The notes under the pieces are model-generated. The model saw only the letters and a list, made by a program, of their open reading frames with translations, ran no database searches and was not told where the DNA came from. 44,754 nt of DNA from the NCBI GenBank assembly GCA_016765135.1, contig JAESQN010000007.1:1-44754 (forward strand), given 5' to 3'. The DNA comes from Robiginitomaculum sp. (GTDB lineage Bacteria > Pseudomonadota > Alphaproteobacteria > Caulobacterales > Maricaulaceae). This document shows, piece by piece, positions 1 to 8,115 of this stretch. Position 1 is the stretch's first letter; every line of letters begins with the position of its first letter. Made by a program: the position numbers and the translations under genes.

Positions 1-129
1 CTGCGTTCCCCCAAGGGCTGGACCGGCCCGAAAGAAGTGGATGGCAAAAAGGCCGAGGGGTCCTGGCGCTCTCGCTACGCTCACGCGGCCTCTCCCCAAG
101 GAGAGGTAAAAAAATCAAGGTTTTTTTGA
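1..129 (+). pseudogene. xpk: Phosphoketolase fragment, truncated at a REP-like repeat
   Basis: The frame entering from the left edge reads [24 protein letters not shown], in which the first 20 residues match the strongly conserved mid-protein segment of xylulose-5-P/fructose-6-P phosphoketolases (LRTPKGWTGP...EGTFRAHQVP in the family). Phosphoketolases are thiamine-diphosphate enzymes that make acetyl phosphate and are about 800 residues long; this segment normally lies near residue 300. Here homology stops after WRS, exactly where a REP-like palindrome begins. The frame then reads through the repeat and stops at TGA 127-129. No later phosphoketolase sequence was seen in the window, so more than half the protein appears lost. 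The upstream part lies outside the window. Identification is good; whether the fragment is expressed is unknown. Confidence 0.75.
72..107 (-). repeat. REP-like palindromic repeat, copy A
   Basis: Bases 84-107 are the exact reverse complement of bases 199-222 (copy B). The core is a stem around cctctccttggggagagg. The copy starts inside the phosphoketolase reading frame and ends its homology. With copy B it forms an inverted pair about 90 bases apart. Confidence 0.8.
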
Positions 130-198
130 AAAGAAACACTAAAACATCAGGTTTAATAGGGAAGATAAGAAGTCCAGCACTTTTCCTCTCCTTTTCTC

Positions 199-258
199 AC
201 CTCTCCTTGGGGAGAGGCCGCGTTCGCTCTTGCGAACTGCGGGTGAGGGGAAATGATG
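199..258 (+). repeat. REP-like palindromic repeat, copy B
   Basis: Contains the core acctctccttggggagagg, then the inner palindrome gttcgctcttgcgaac and a tail reading gggtgaggggaaatgatg. The same layout occurs near 6660 and 6758-6811. It is opposite in orientation to copy A, so transcripts through 84-222 could fold into a long hairpin and may act as a transcript end for the broken phosphoketolase. Confidence 0.8.
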
Positions 259-316
259 CTAGGATATTTCGTCCATATGCAATTGCCCTGCCCACTCCCC
301 CCATTTCCACCACCCA

Positions 317-334
317 AAAAATCTAATCCACGGT
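317..334 (+). repeat. 18-base repeat, copy 1 (second copy at 44527)
   Basis: The sequence aaaaatctaatccacggt is identical at 44527-44544. In both places exactly 26 bases separate its last base from an ATG (361 and 44571), and a tatat(t)ggtg motif lies in that gap. The function is unknown; a shared promoter or regulatory element, or a mobile repeat end, would fit. Confidence 0.6.
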
Positions 335-1109
335 TTTCGCTCCTAGTTTATATTGGTGGCATGAATTTAGAATTTGCGCATACATCCGGGCTTAAAGCAC
401 ATTATTTACAAGGCGTGTCCTTGGGTGTTGTTATGTTTGTCCAACGGGACGGATATGCGGATGCTCCTGTTTGTGGACGAGCCAGCGGGGTTTCGGTGTT
501 TTTTATCTGGCTTAATATTTGTTTTAGTGTTTGGCTCAACAGGTGTCTGGATGTTTGGTTGGGCGAGGCAGGTACACTGCTCGCTCCCGAGCAGGCGGGT
601 GTTGGCAATCGGTACAGGCGCCGCATGGTTCGCCGGATTGCCCGTTGTACTTTGCCGCCCGTGCGTAATTTTTCCTCTTTTTATCAACTTGGCCCAAAGG
701 GGATTAGCCCTACGCAGTTTATGGAACGCTTGTGTGCGCTGTCGCCTCTGGGGCGGGTGCGTATATATGGGATGTGCTGTTTTGGCTCGGTCTTGCAAAG
801 GCGGGCTTTGCTCGTCTGCTATGATCATGGTTGGTGGCGTGCGCCGCCCGGCGCAATGGGGCGCTTGGGCTGCGGCGTGTGCATTTGTGGCCCAGCTAGG
901 TCTTGAAAAAACCTGCCTGAAATAATTAAACCTAAAAACCCCGCGTCAGCGGCTATTACGCCTGGGCGCATCTGGGTGCACCTCAATATTAACGACAGGT
1001 GTCGTAAATTTAATCCAAAACCGCCCAAGAATTAAGTACTCTTTAACGTAGGCGAGGGCAATTTGGGGGCCAGTCTTTATGAGGCTGTTTTTATGGACTG
1101 GTTTTGGAA
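335..1109. other. Stretch without a confident gene
   Basis: Two plus-strand frames are open here. One begins at ATG 361 (MNLEFAHTSGLK...) and runs to 906. The other runs from 374 to 925 and is rich in hydrophobic and cysteine residues (for example GLIFVLVFGSTGVWMFGWA). Neither resembles a family I recognise, neither has a clear ribosome binding site apart from ggtgg before ATG 361, and a minus-strand frame (406-828) is open as well. The sequence may be a decayed membrane-protein gene. Bases 926-1109 contain no gene and should hold the promoter of the CAP-domain gene. Confidence 0.3.
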
Positions 1110-1853
1110 ATGAGCATGTTGCGCCGCACATGGATATTTGGAATTCTGCTGACTGCTTTGGCGGTGGGTGTTTCGGTGTCTTTATATGTCGGGGCATCTG
1201 CGACCAACAAGCCGTCGGCGGACGATGGCACTTACCGTGAAACCATTGTGAAATCTTTCGAAGAATGCACGGCCTTGTGCAAGGCTGATAGCCCGACATG
1301 CCGGGCTGTCGTGTCAGTACAGCCGGACAGAAGTAAACCGCTCATGATCTGCCGACTTAACAACGGGTTTGGAGCTAATCCTCTATTTCCTTCAACACCG
1401 CCAATACCCCTTGATGTGAATATTGCCGTTGCGGATCTCAATGCCTATCGCCGTTTGCACGGTCTTGGCCCAATGGTGCTTAATAACAAACTCACCGCTG
1501 CGTCGCAAGCTCATGCCAAAGATTTGGCTGTCCACGGAACGATTTCCCACTCGGGTACTGACGGATCCAACTTCGGTGAGCGGATGCAGCGACAAGGTTA
1601 CTATTCTAGTGTTGCCGCCGAGAATGTGGCAACCGGACAAAAGAGCTGGGCGAAAGTATTTCAGGCTTGGAAGGACAGCCCCGGTCATAACGTAAATTTG
1701 TTGCGAGATGATGTGACGGATTTCGGGATTGCTTTGGTATATGAACCTAAAACTACCTATCAGACCTATTGGGCTATGGTGGTGGCCGCGCCGTTTAAGG
1801 ACATGTCCCGCTATCCATATCCCATATCTGCGCCAACTGGCAAAACCAATTAA
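1110..1853 (+). CDS. Secreted CAP-domain protein with N-terminal PAN-like module
   Basis: A 247-residue predicted exported protein. Residues about 1-30 form a signal peptide or anchor (RRTWIFGILLTALAVGVSVSLYV). A cysteine-rich segment follows (ECTALCKADSPTCR ... ICRL) that fits a PAN/Apple-type fold. The C-terminal 140 residues are a CAP/SCP domain: LNAYRRLHGLGP at its start, and the usual pocket residues in ISHSG, AENVA and SPGHNVNLL. Bacterial CAP proteins are mostly of unknown activity; some bind lipids. The start is ATG 1110; a TTG six bases upstream is open but less likely. The gene lies just before a second PAN-like protein, suggesting a linked cell-surface role. The CAP assignment is firm, the PAN assignment fair. 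Confidence 0.8.
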   Translation: MSMLRRTWIFGILLTALAVGVSVSLYVGASATNKPSADDGTYRETIVKSFEECTALCKADSPTCRAVVSVQPDRSKPLMICRLNNGFGANPLFPSTPPIPLDVNIAVADLNAYRRLHGLGPMVLNNKLTAASQAHAKDLAVHGTISHSGTDGSNFGERMQRQGYYSSVAAENVATGQKSWAKVFQAWKDSPGHNVNLLRDDVTDFGIALVYEPKTTYQTYWAMVVAAPFKDMSRYPYPISAPTGKTN

Positions 1854-1921
1854 AACGTTAACACATCCCTAAGAAATCGGGCGCACTCTTGGCCCTAGTG
1901 ATTCGTTTTAAGGGCTTTTGG

Positions 1922-3022
1922 ATGTTCCGTATTTCTATTTTCGTTTCGGTATTTGTTACGGCTTTTTGGGGCGTGGCGACAAACAGTTATGGGGCAGATC
2001 AGAATACCTATCGTGCTGGCCAGGCTTATCTGAAAACGGCGGCGGCAAACCATGTGCAATGTGAACAACAATGTCGTGGTGACGCCGGGTGCAGGGGCTG
2101 GAATTTCATTCGGCCCAACCCAGGGAGCCGTACTGGTATTTGCGAATTTAACGCCCGCAAAGCCCGCGCCCAATCCAGCCCGGTCAGCATCAGCGGCGAG
2201 ATTAATACGGGCGTTGATGCCCTGCTTAGTCAGACTGTACCAACGCAAGGTCGCACCGTGCGGGTCGGCACACCGATAGTGCCTAGCAGACAAACTCCAA
2301 GCCGAAATTTAACCGCCGAACGACCTCAAATAAAACTGCAAAATCTGGCACGGCTTAGGTCGCCCAAACCCGAAGTCAAGCAAGGGGTTAAACACATGCC
2401 AACCCCCGCCAACCACCCGGCACCACATTTTTTTCAACAGCCGCAAGCTTCACCCCAAACACAAATTACGCCTGCCAATACGGAAACGCAAAGCCTGGCC
2501 AACAGGCAAAACCTGGAACGGCAATTTTATCGTCAGCAAATGCTAGCGGCACAAAGGCGTGCAGCCGAGCAGGCCTATGCTCGTAATTTTGGACAACGCT
2601 CGGAACAACAAAATTATGGGCCGCGCCCAGTCCGGCAATATACCCCACCGCAGTTCCAACAGGGAAATTATCCCCCGCAACCTCAAGCGCCGCAACCTCA
2701 GCCGCAGCAAAACCCGGTCCCGGTAAGGATGGCCCCGCCGCCCATGAAGCAAATGAATAGACCACAAGCTTATGGTCCCCAGCCGCAATCCCTTTATGGT
2801 TCTTTGCATGCCGATATGGCCGACTTGACCAAGAACATGACCCCTGTACCGCGACCGCAAACCGCACCTGATTTTATTGATAACCCGGACGCGCCTCTGT
2901 CTACTAGTCGATCTTTAAGCCGTTCTTTAAGTCGTTCTGGCAGCCGGGCAGCACCAACGGCACCAGTTGAAACGGCACCGCTTGAACGTCCGACATTTGC
3001 GGAATTGGCTGGCGGGCGTTAG
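1922..3022 (+). CDS. Secreted PAN-like protein with long Pro/Gln-rich tail
   Basis: A 366-residue predicted exported protein. A signal peptide (MFRISIFVSVFVTAFWGVATNSYGA) is followed by a PAN_4-like module with cysteine pattern QCEQQCRGDAGCRGW ... GICEF at residues about 40-80. The rest is low-complexity, with a Pro/Gln-rich stretch (PPQPQAPQPQPQQNP) and an Arg/Ser repeat (SRSLSRSLSRSGSR) near the C-terminus, probably disordered. It shares its N-terminal module with the CAP protein upstream and probably its transcript (68-base gap). The start chosen is ATG 1922; a TTG at 1889 is in frame but would weaken the signal peptide. The function is unknown; carbohydrate or protein binding at the cell surface is the usual role of PAN modules. 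Confidence 0.7.
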   Translation: MFRISIFVSVFVTAFWGVATNSYGADQNTYRAGQAYLKTAAANHVQCEQQCRGDAGCRGWNFIRPNPGSRTGICEFNARKARAQSSPVSISGEINTGVDALLSQTVPTQGRTVRVGTPIVPSRQTPSRNLTAERPQIKLQNLARLRSPKPEVKQGVKHMPTPANHPAPHFFQQPQASPQTQITPANTETQSLANRQNLERQFYRQQMLAAQRRAAEQAYARNFGQRSEQQNYGPRPVRQYTPPQFQQGNYPPQPQAPQPQPQQNPVPVRMAPPPMKQMNRPQAYGPQPQSLYGSLHADMADLTKNMTPVPRPQTAPDFIDNPDAPLSTSRSLSRSLSRSGSRAAPTAPVETAPLERPTFAELAGGR

Positions 3023-3025
3023 TCG

Positions 3026-3346
3026 TTATTTGGATTTTATCAAAACTGTGGTCGCACCTTTAAGAGCGAGCCGGGCCCAGGCGAACATGACAAAAACTAT
3101 AAATGCCGCCGTGACGCCGAACAATATAGCAGAGGCAACACGGTCTACATCCTGCCCCAATATATTCAATATGGTTTGCGCACCTGCAAAGGCCATAATG
3201 GTCGCCAAAAACGCCCAAAACCCGGTCCAGTAAAAACGCACCAATTGGTTTTTCTGGCGAAATTTTATCGCCGGAAGACAAAACAGGGCTGTGAATCCAA
3301 CGGTGGTAAAAAACAAAATAGCGGCTCCAATATATTGTCCCGACAT
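3026..3346 (-). CDS. Small three-helix membrane protein
   Basis: A 106-residue protein with three clear hydrophobic segments (YIGAAILFFTTVGFTALFCL, FYWTGFWAFLATIMAFAGA, and ILFGVTAAFIVFVMFAWARL). A good ribosome binding site, GGGAG, lies six bases before ATG 3346 on the minus strand, which supports it as a real gene. It converges on the PAN protein with only three bases between stop codons. I do not recognise the family. It ends in basic residues (LIKSK), so the tail is probably cytoplasmic. Confidence 0.65.
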   Translation of the reverse strand: MSGQYIGAAILFFTTVGFTALFCLPAIKFRQKNQLVRFYWTGFWAFLATIMAFAGAQTILNILGQDVDRVASAILFGVTAAFIVFVMFAWARLALKGATTVLIKSK

Positions 3347-3655
3347 GACACACTCCCAAGATGAATTTAACTTTCAAAGTTCACTTCGCAAGAACGGAGC
3401 CAATATTATCCCTAAACGCGAAAAACCTTAGAAGCGCCTTTGCTTGGGGGGTTGGAGACAAGTAGTATCCAATTCAATACAAAACCTGCTGGCTCATGAT
3501 TGACCGCTTGTTTGGTGCGCTTGGATGTGTTAGCTAGCGGTTATGAAATTTGGACATTATATGGGCATACGAATTATGCGAATTATTGGCCCGGCCTCTT
3601 GAGAGCGCCGGGATATTTGTGCTTTGTTTAATACTTCCATTTTAAAGATTTTTCC
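3347..3655. promoter_or_regulatory. Divergent intergenic region with hairpin before ileS
   Basis: No gene is seen in these 309 bases, which must carry promoters for the minus-strand membrane gene and for ileS. Bases 3590-3612 form a strong hairpin: cccggc pairs with gccggg and, inside it, ctct pairs with agag around TG, with one bulged C. It lies 43 bases before the ileS start and is not followed by a T tract, so a leader RNA structure is more likely than a terminator. No T-box specifier was recognised. Confidence 0.4.
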
Positions 3656-6625
3656 ATGACTGATACAAATGATATGCGCGATTACCGCGACACTTTATTC
3701 TTACCAAAAACTGATTTTCCCATGCGGGCGGGTCTGCCTAAAAAGGAACCTGAATGGCTGGCCCATTGGGATAAAATCGATTTGTATAATAGCCTGCGCA
3801 AGCAGAGCGCCGCCAAGCCTGAATATGTGCTGCACGACGGCCCGCCCTATGCCAATGGTCACATCCATATGGGTACGGCCATGAACAAAATCCTCAAGGA
3901 CATGGTGGTCAAGGCCCACCAGATGATGGGCTATAATGCCAATTATGTACCGGGTTGGGATTGCCACGGGCTTCCTATTGAATGGAAGGTCGAAGAAGAA
4001 TTTCGCTCTAAGGGCCGCAACAAAGACGATGTACCGGGCGCAGAATTTCGCACACGGTGCCGCGAATATGCAGCACACTGGCTCGACATCCAGCGCGAAG
4101 AGTTCAAACGCCTCGGCGTCATAGGCGATTGGGACAATCCCTACATGACCATGAAGTTTGAGTCTGAGGCCATCATCTGCGCAGAGCTTCTAAAAATCGC
4201 CGCGTCCGGGCAGTTATACCGAGGCTCCAAACCCATCATGTGGTCGCCGGTTGAGCGCACGGCATTGGCGGAAGCTGAAGTGGAATACGCGGACAGGCGA
4301 GCGACGCAGATTTATGTTAAGTTTCCGGTGCGGGAGGCTAATAATTTGGCAAGGGATATAGAAACAAGCCAGGTTGGAGATGGCACCCAAATACACAATG
4401 CTAGTATTATTATTTGGACAACCACGCCTTGGACGATTCCTGCTAATCGCGCTGTAAGCTTTTCAAAACAAATACAGTATGGATTGTATGAGGTAACAGA
4501 AATGGAAGAGGCTGAATTTGAACCTTGGTCGAAAATGGGTGATTTTTTAGTAGTTGCAGAAGACCTTTGGCCTGCTGTTGCAAAAGCTGGTTTAATTAAA
4601 TCGTCACGACGGATCACGGATGTTCCATCTTTTGCACTAAATAATATGATCCTAGATCACCCCTTAAAAAACATGGAAGGTGCGGACGGAAAATTTGATT
4701 TCCCTGTACCGATGCTCGAAGGTGATCACGTCACCGCTGAGGCGGGTACGGGGTTTGTGCATACTGCTCCCTCCCACGGTGAAGATGATTATGTGGCCTG
4801 GATTTCCAATCAACAGAAATTGGAGGGCTTGGGTATTGATCCGGTCGTGCCTATGACCCTAGACGACGATGGTTGTTACACCGACATTATGCCTACCCGT
4901 TTTCAGGGTCTCGATGTTATTCGCACCAGCGGCAAGAAACGCGGGCAGGACGGTAAGGCTAACCCTGAAGTTCTCAAGGCGCTCATGGAATGCGGCAACT
5001 TGCTGGCGCGGGGCATTACCAAACTGCGTGATGCTCATAGTTGGCGTTCCAAAGCTCCGGTAATTCGCCGGGCCACACCGCAATGGTTTGTGTCCATGAG
5101 TAAAGGCGGCCTTCGCGACAAAGCCGTGGCGGAAATTGAGAAGACTGAATTTATTCCGCCTCGCGGTAAAAACCGCTTGCTGGCTATGGTCAAGGACAGG
5201 CCGGACTGGCTGATTTCGCGCCAGCGCAATTGGGGTGTGCCGATCACTTTGATGGTGCACGCGGATGGGCGTTCGCATACGGAACTGCCCGAAGCGGACG
5301 CGATCAACGCGCGTATAATTGCCGCCGTTAAAGCCGTAGGCGTGGACGGTTGGTTTGATGCGAATATCCAGGATTTGATGGGTGATGTGTCTGCGGACGG
5401 CTGGGAGAAAGTCACTGATATTCTTGATGTTTGGTTTGACAGCGGTAGCACCCATGCCTTTTGTCTCAAGCAAAGGGATGACCTAAAAGACCGGGCTGAT
5501 CTCTACTTGGAAGGTTCCGACCAACACCGGGGCTGGTTCCAAAGCTCATTACTAGAGAGCTGCGCCAATTACGGCGAAGCGCCCTATGATGCGGTTCTGA
5601 CCCACGGGTTTGTGGTCGACGAAAAGGGCATTAAAATGTCCAAATCTCTGGGCAATACCATAGCTCCAGAGAAAATCATCCGCCAATACGGGGCCGATAT
5701 TCTGCGCCTGTGGGTGGCCTCGTCCGACTTTACAGATGACCTTAGAATCGGCGACGAAATCATCAAAACCGCCGCCGATGCCTACCGCAAACTGCGCAAC
5801 ACTTTGCGCTATATGGTCGGGGCTTTGGACGGGTACGGCCCGGCGGACGAGGTGGCGTATGATGATATGCCCGCTTTGGAAAAATGGGTGCTGCACAGAT
5901 TGTCCGAGCTGGATGTGCTGGTCAAAGACGCTTATAAAAAGCACGATTTTAAAAAGGTCTATGCGGCCTTGTTCAATTTTTGCACCAATGATTTGTCGGC
6001 ATTTTATTTCGATGTGCGCAAGGACGCGCTCTATTGCGACCCTCTGGACAGCAATAGACGCCGGGCGTGCCGCACCGTTTTGGATAAAATCTGGGGTCGT
6101 TTGACCTTGTGGTTGGCCCCTGTACTTAGCTTTACAATGGAAGAAGTTTGGCAAACGCGCTACGGCGGTGAAGGCTCTGTGCATTTGCACGAGTTTCCGG
6201 AAAGTGTCGCGGCCTGGAACAATGATGCTTTGGCCAAATACATGGACGCACTGATTAGATTCAGGAGCGCAACGGCTGAAGCCATTGAACCTTTGCGCAA
6301 GGAGGGTGTCATTAAATCCAGCCTCGAAGCCCGCGTCATTGCGCCAGCTTCAGAGCCGCTTGTGGCGGCCCTCACCGCGCTTAATATCACCCGCAAAGAT
6401 GTTTACCCCGACCCGGCCAATCCGGTCGATACGCTGGCCGATTATCTGATCGTCAGCGAATGCGATTTGTCGGCCAAAGCGGACGGCGTACAGATTGAGG
6501 ATTTGAAAACGAAAGGCTTCGTTAAATGCCAACGCTCATGGAAATATTTCAAGGTTGCGGACGGAGCAACGATTACACCCCGTGATAGGATAGCCATAGA
6601 GCAATGGGATGTAAGAAATGGGTAA
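3656..6625 (+). CDS. ileS: Isoleucyl-tRNA synthetase
   Basis: Charges tRNA-Ile with isoleucine in the cytoplasm; 989 residues, slightly long for the family. The class I signatures are HIHMG at residues 69-73 and KMSKS at 660-664. The CP1 editing domain lies between them, with WTTTPWTIPANRA and the conserved GTGFVHTAPSHGEDD. The C-terminal segment reads KCQRSWKYF ... TPRD, so the zinc-knuckle cysteines of many IleRS proteins are missing; I believe this is common in alphaproteobacteria. The start ATG 3656 gives the expected N-terminus. The part of the editing domain at about 4310-4690 is visibly richer in A and T and uses different synonymous codons from the rest (see findings). lspA follows after a repeat-filled gap. 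Confidence 0.97.
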   Translation: MTDTNDMRDYRDTLFLPKTDFPMRAGLPKKEPEWLAHWDKIDLYNSLRKQSAAKPEYVLHDGPPYANGHIHMGTAMNKILKDMVVKAHQMMGYNANYVPGWDCHGLPIEWKVEEEFRSKGRNKDDVPGAEFRTRCREYAAHWLDIQREEFKRLGVIGDWDNPYMTMKFESEAIICAELLKIAASGQLYRGSKPIMWSPVERTALAEAEVEYADRRATQIYVKFPVREANNLARDIETSQVGDGTQIHNASIIIWTTTPWTIPANRAVSFSKQIQYGLYEVTEMEEAEFEPWSKMGDFLVVAEDLWPAVAKAGLIKSSRRITDVPSFALNNMILDHPLKNMEGADGKFDFPVPMLEGDHVTAEAGTGFVHTAPSHGEDDYVAWISNQQKLEGLGIDPVVPMTLDDDGCYTDIMPTRFQGLDVIRTSGKKRGQDGKANPEVLKALMECGNLLARGITKLRDAHSWRSKAPVIRRATPQWFVSMSKGGLRDKAVAEIEKTEFIPPRGKNRLLAMVKDRPDWLISRQRNWGVPITLMVHADGRSHTELPEADAINARIIAAVKAVGVDGWFDANIQDLMGDVSADGWEKVTDILDVWFDSGSTHAFCLKQRDDLKDRADLYLEGSDQHRGWFQSSLLESCANYGEAPYDAVLTHGFVVDEKGIKMSKSLGNTIAPEKIIRQYGADILRLWVASSDFTDDLRIGDEIIKTAADAYRKLRNTLRYMVGALDGYGPADEVAYDDMPALEKWVLHRLSELDVLVKDAYKKHDFKKVYAALFNFCTNDLSAFYFDVRKDALYCDPLDSNRRRACRTVLDKIWGRLTLWLAPVLSFTMEEVWQTRYGGEGSVHLHEFPESVAAWNNDALAKYMDALIRFRSATAEAIEPLRKEGVIKSSLEARVIAPASEPLVAALTALNITRKDVYPDPANPVDTLADYLIVSECDLSAKADGVQIEDLKTKGFVKCQRSWKYFKVADGATITPRDRIAIEQWDVRNG

Positions 6626-6659
6626 TTTCTCTATTTTACCAATGAAAACTTGTTTTCAT

Positions 6660-6709
6660 TACCTCTTCTTGGGGAGAGGTCGAGCGCAGCGAGGGTGAGG
6701 GGAAATAAT
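6660..6709 (+). repeat. REP-like palindromic repeat, copy C
   Basis: Starts acctcttcttggggagagg (one mismatch to copy B). Its middle is variant (tcgagcgcagcg in place of ccgcgttcgctcttgcgaactg), and it ends with the same gggtgaggggaaataatg. It faces copy D across about 50 bases, forming an inverted pair between ileS and lspA. Confidence 0.75.
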
Positions 6710-6757
6710 GAGCAGTAAATTACTTAACATTGTGTTTGATGCAACATCTTACATAAT

Positions 6758-6811
6758 TTCCCCTCACCCGCAGTTCGCAAGAGCGAACGCGGCCTCTCCC
6801 CAAGGAGAGGT
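6758..6811 (-). repeat. REP-like palindromic repeat, copy D
   Basis: Near-identical reverse complement of copy B, including the inner palindrome gttcgcaagagcgaac and the core ggcctctccccaaggagagg. It ends 33 bases before the lspA start, so the C/D hairpin may separate ileS and lspA messages. Confidence 0.8.
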
Positions 6812-6844
6812 GTGGTTGAGGTTGGGTATGAGAGGGCTATCAGA

Positions 6845-7429
6845 ATGACTAAATTCCGTAAAAACTTCCACCTGAGGCGGCGCATGTGGCTTTGGGGCGG
6901 GGTATTGCCTGCATCTATTGTGGTGTTTGACCAATTGACCAAACTTTGGGCCACCAATAAATTTGGTGTGCCGCAAAATATTTGCGCGATAAATCCTTAT
7001 CCGGGCCTAGAGATTGAAGTTAGCCCGGTGTTTGATCTGGCCCTGGTGTGTAACCGTGGGGTTAGCTTCGGGATGTTTTCAGGCAGCCCGGAAATCTCGC
7101 GCATTGTGTTTTCCGTGTTTGCCGCCGTCATGGTGGTTGTTCTGTTGGTCTGGCTTAACCGCGAAAAAGACAAGCTGACGTCCTTGGCATTGGCCTTGAT
7201 TATGGCGGGCGCCATTGGCAACGGTATCGACCGGGTGCTGTACGGCGCAGTGACGGATTTCCTCAATTTTTCGGACATTGGTTTTAAATGGGTGTTCAAT
7301 GTCGCCGACAGTGCCATAAGTATTGGCGTTGCGGGTTTGTTATTGGCCATGTTTTTGCAAGGGCGAGCTGAGAAAGCCGCAAAGCAAACGGCTGATAATA
7401 ATACTACAAGAGGCGAAGAGGAGCGTTAG
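6845..7429 (+). CDS. lspA: Lipoprotein signal peptidase II
   Basis: Inner-membrane aspartyl protease that removes signal peptides from diacylglyceryl-modified prolipoproteins; 194 residues. Family signatures in order are FDQLTK, NRGVSFGMF, and the two catalytic-aspartate motifs GNGIDRVLYGAVTDFLNF and FNVADSAISIG. Four membrane segments are visible. ATG 6845 is preferred, with GAGAGG eight bases upstream; an in-frame GTG at 6812 begins right after repeat D and is less likely. The hydrophilic C-terminus (TTRGEEER) is encoded by a short repeat also found inside mutL. It could process the BamF-like lipoprotein encoded next, among others. Confidence 0.95.
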   Translation: MTKFRKNFHLRRRMWLWGGVLPASIVVFDQLTKLWATNKFGVPQNICAINPYPGLEIEVSPVFDLALVCNRGVSFGMFSGSPEISRIVFSVFAAVMVVVLLVWLNREKDKLTSLALALIMAGAIGNGIDRVLYGAVTDFLNFSDIGFKWVFNVADSAISIGVAGLLLAMFLQGRAEKAAKQTADNNTTRGEEER

Positions 7430-7446
7430 CGACGATCGGGAAAATA
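7407..7446 (+). repeat. Short dispersed repeat at the 3' end of lspA
   Basis: Bases 7407-7425 (caagaggcgaagaggagcg) are identical to 8791-8809 inside mutL. The similarity continues imperfectly for about 20 bases (agcgacga, cgggaaa). It supplies the last codons and stop of lspA. Confidence 0.7.
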
Positions 7447-7521
7447 AAAGAAAATAAGCATAAGTTAACTTGGCTTTGTGGATTTAATTGGCTAGAAGCG
7501 ATCCATATCATGGAGACTTCA

Positions 7522-8058
7522 ATGACATCTCGTAATTTTTTATTTGCCGCGCTTGTTGGCGGTGCGCTTTTGAGTACAAGCTGTGCCTCAGCCGGGCGTG
7601 CCCTCGGTGCGAAAAGAAACACACCCAACGAATTTAATATCCTGACCAAGCCGCCTTTGGTGGTGCCACCGGAATATAATTTACGTCCGCCCAGAACGGG
7701 TGAGCTTAATGTCGAAGAAAAATATGCTACAGTTGCGGCTCGTAAAGCTTTGCTGGGTGAAATCGATCCGGCCAAGCCGAGCCAGGGTGAAGCGGTGCTG
7801 ATCGCCAAAGCTGGCGGCGGTCGTGCTGACCCAGCCGTGCGGGTGATTATTGACGGGCAAAATTCCATTGAGCGTAAAAACCGTGGTTTTGCTGACCGTA
7901 TTTTGTTTTGGCGCGACGGCAAAGCGATTGGCCCCGACGGTCAACCCCTCGACCCTGATCAGGAAGCCCGCCGTCAACGGGCCGTGCAATCGGCCACAGG
8001 CGGTAATCCGGTAGAGATTAGCCGCCGCCCCGGTGGTGCGAAGCTACCGGGTTTATAA
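7522..8058 (+). CDS. bamF: DUF3035 lipoprotein, BamF-like outer-membrane assembly subunit
   Basis: A 178-residue predicted lipoprotein with signal peptide NFLFAALVGGALLSTSC; the lipobox is loose, with Ser at -3. It carries the family signature TPNEFNILTKPPLVVPPEYNLRPP, typical of DUF3035, which has been described in Caulobacter as BamF, a lipoprotein of the BAM complex that inserts outer-membrane barrels. ATG 7522 is chosen over 7510 because GGAG lies six bases before it. The place after ileS-lspA is conserved in alphaproteobacteria. The family call is firm; the BAM role rests on published knowledge of relatives. Confidence 0.85.
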   Translation: MTSRNFLFAALVGGALLSTSCASAGRALGAKRNTPNEFNILTKPPLVVPPEYNLRPPRTGELNVEEKYATVAARKALLGEIDPAKPSQGEAVLIAKAGGGRADPAVRVIIDGQNSIERKNRGFADRILFWRDGKAIGPDGQPLDPDQEARRQRAVQSATGGNPVEISRRPGGAKLPGL

Positions 8059-8087
8059 TTAAACCCTTGTAATTAGCCTCAAGTATA

Positions 8088-8115
8088 ACATTTTTATCGA
8101 CACATTTTTATCGAC
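8088..8115 (+). repeat. Perfect 14-base tandem duplication
   Basis: The unit acatttttatcgac occurs twice without a gap, at 8088-8101 and 8102-8115, just before the hairpin that precedes mutL. It looks like a recent slippage duplication. Confidence 0.8.

Noticed and set aside
253-906. A plus-strand frame of 217 codons upstream of the CAP gene
   Set aside because: It begins inside a REP-like repeat, overlaps another equally long frame, and shows no recognisable domain; kept only as an undecided stretch.
3590-3612. T-box riboswitch upstream of ileS
   Set aside because: Only a short hairpin is present; no T-box consensus or long leader, and T-boxes are essentially absent from alphaproteobacteria.
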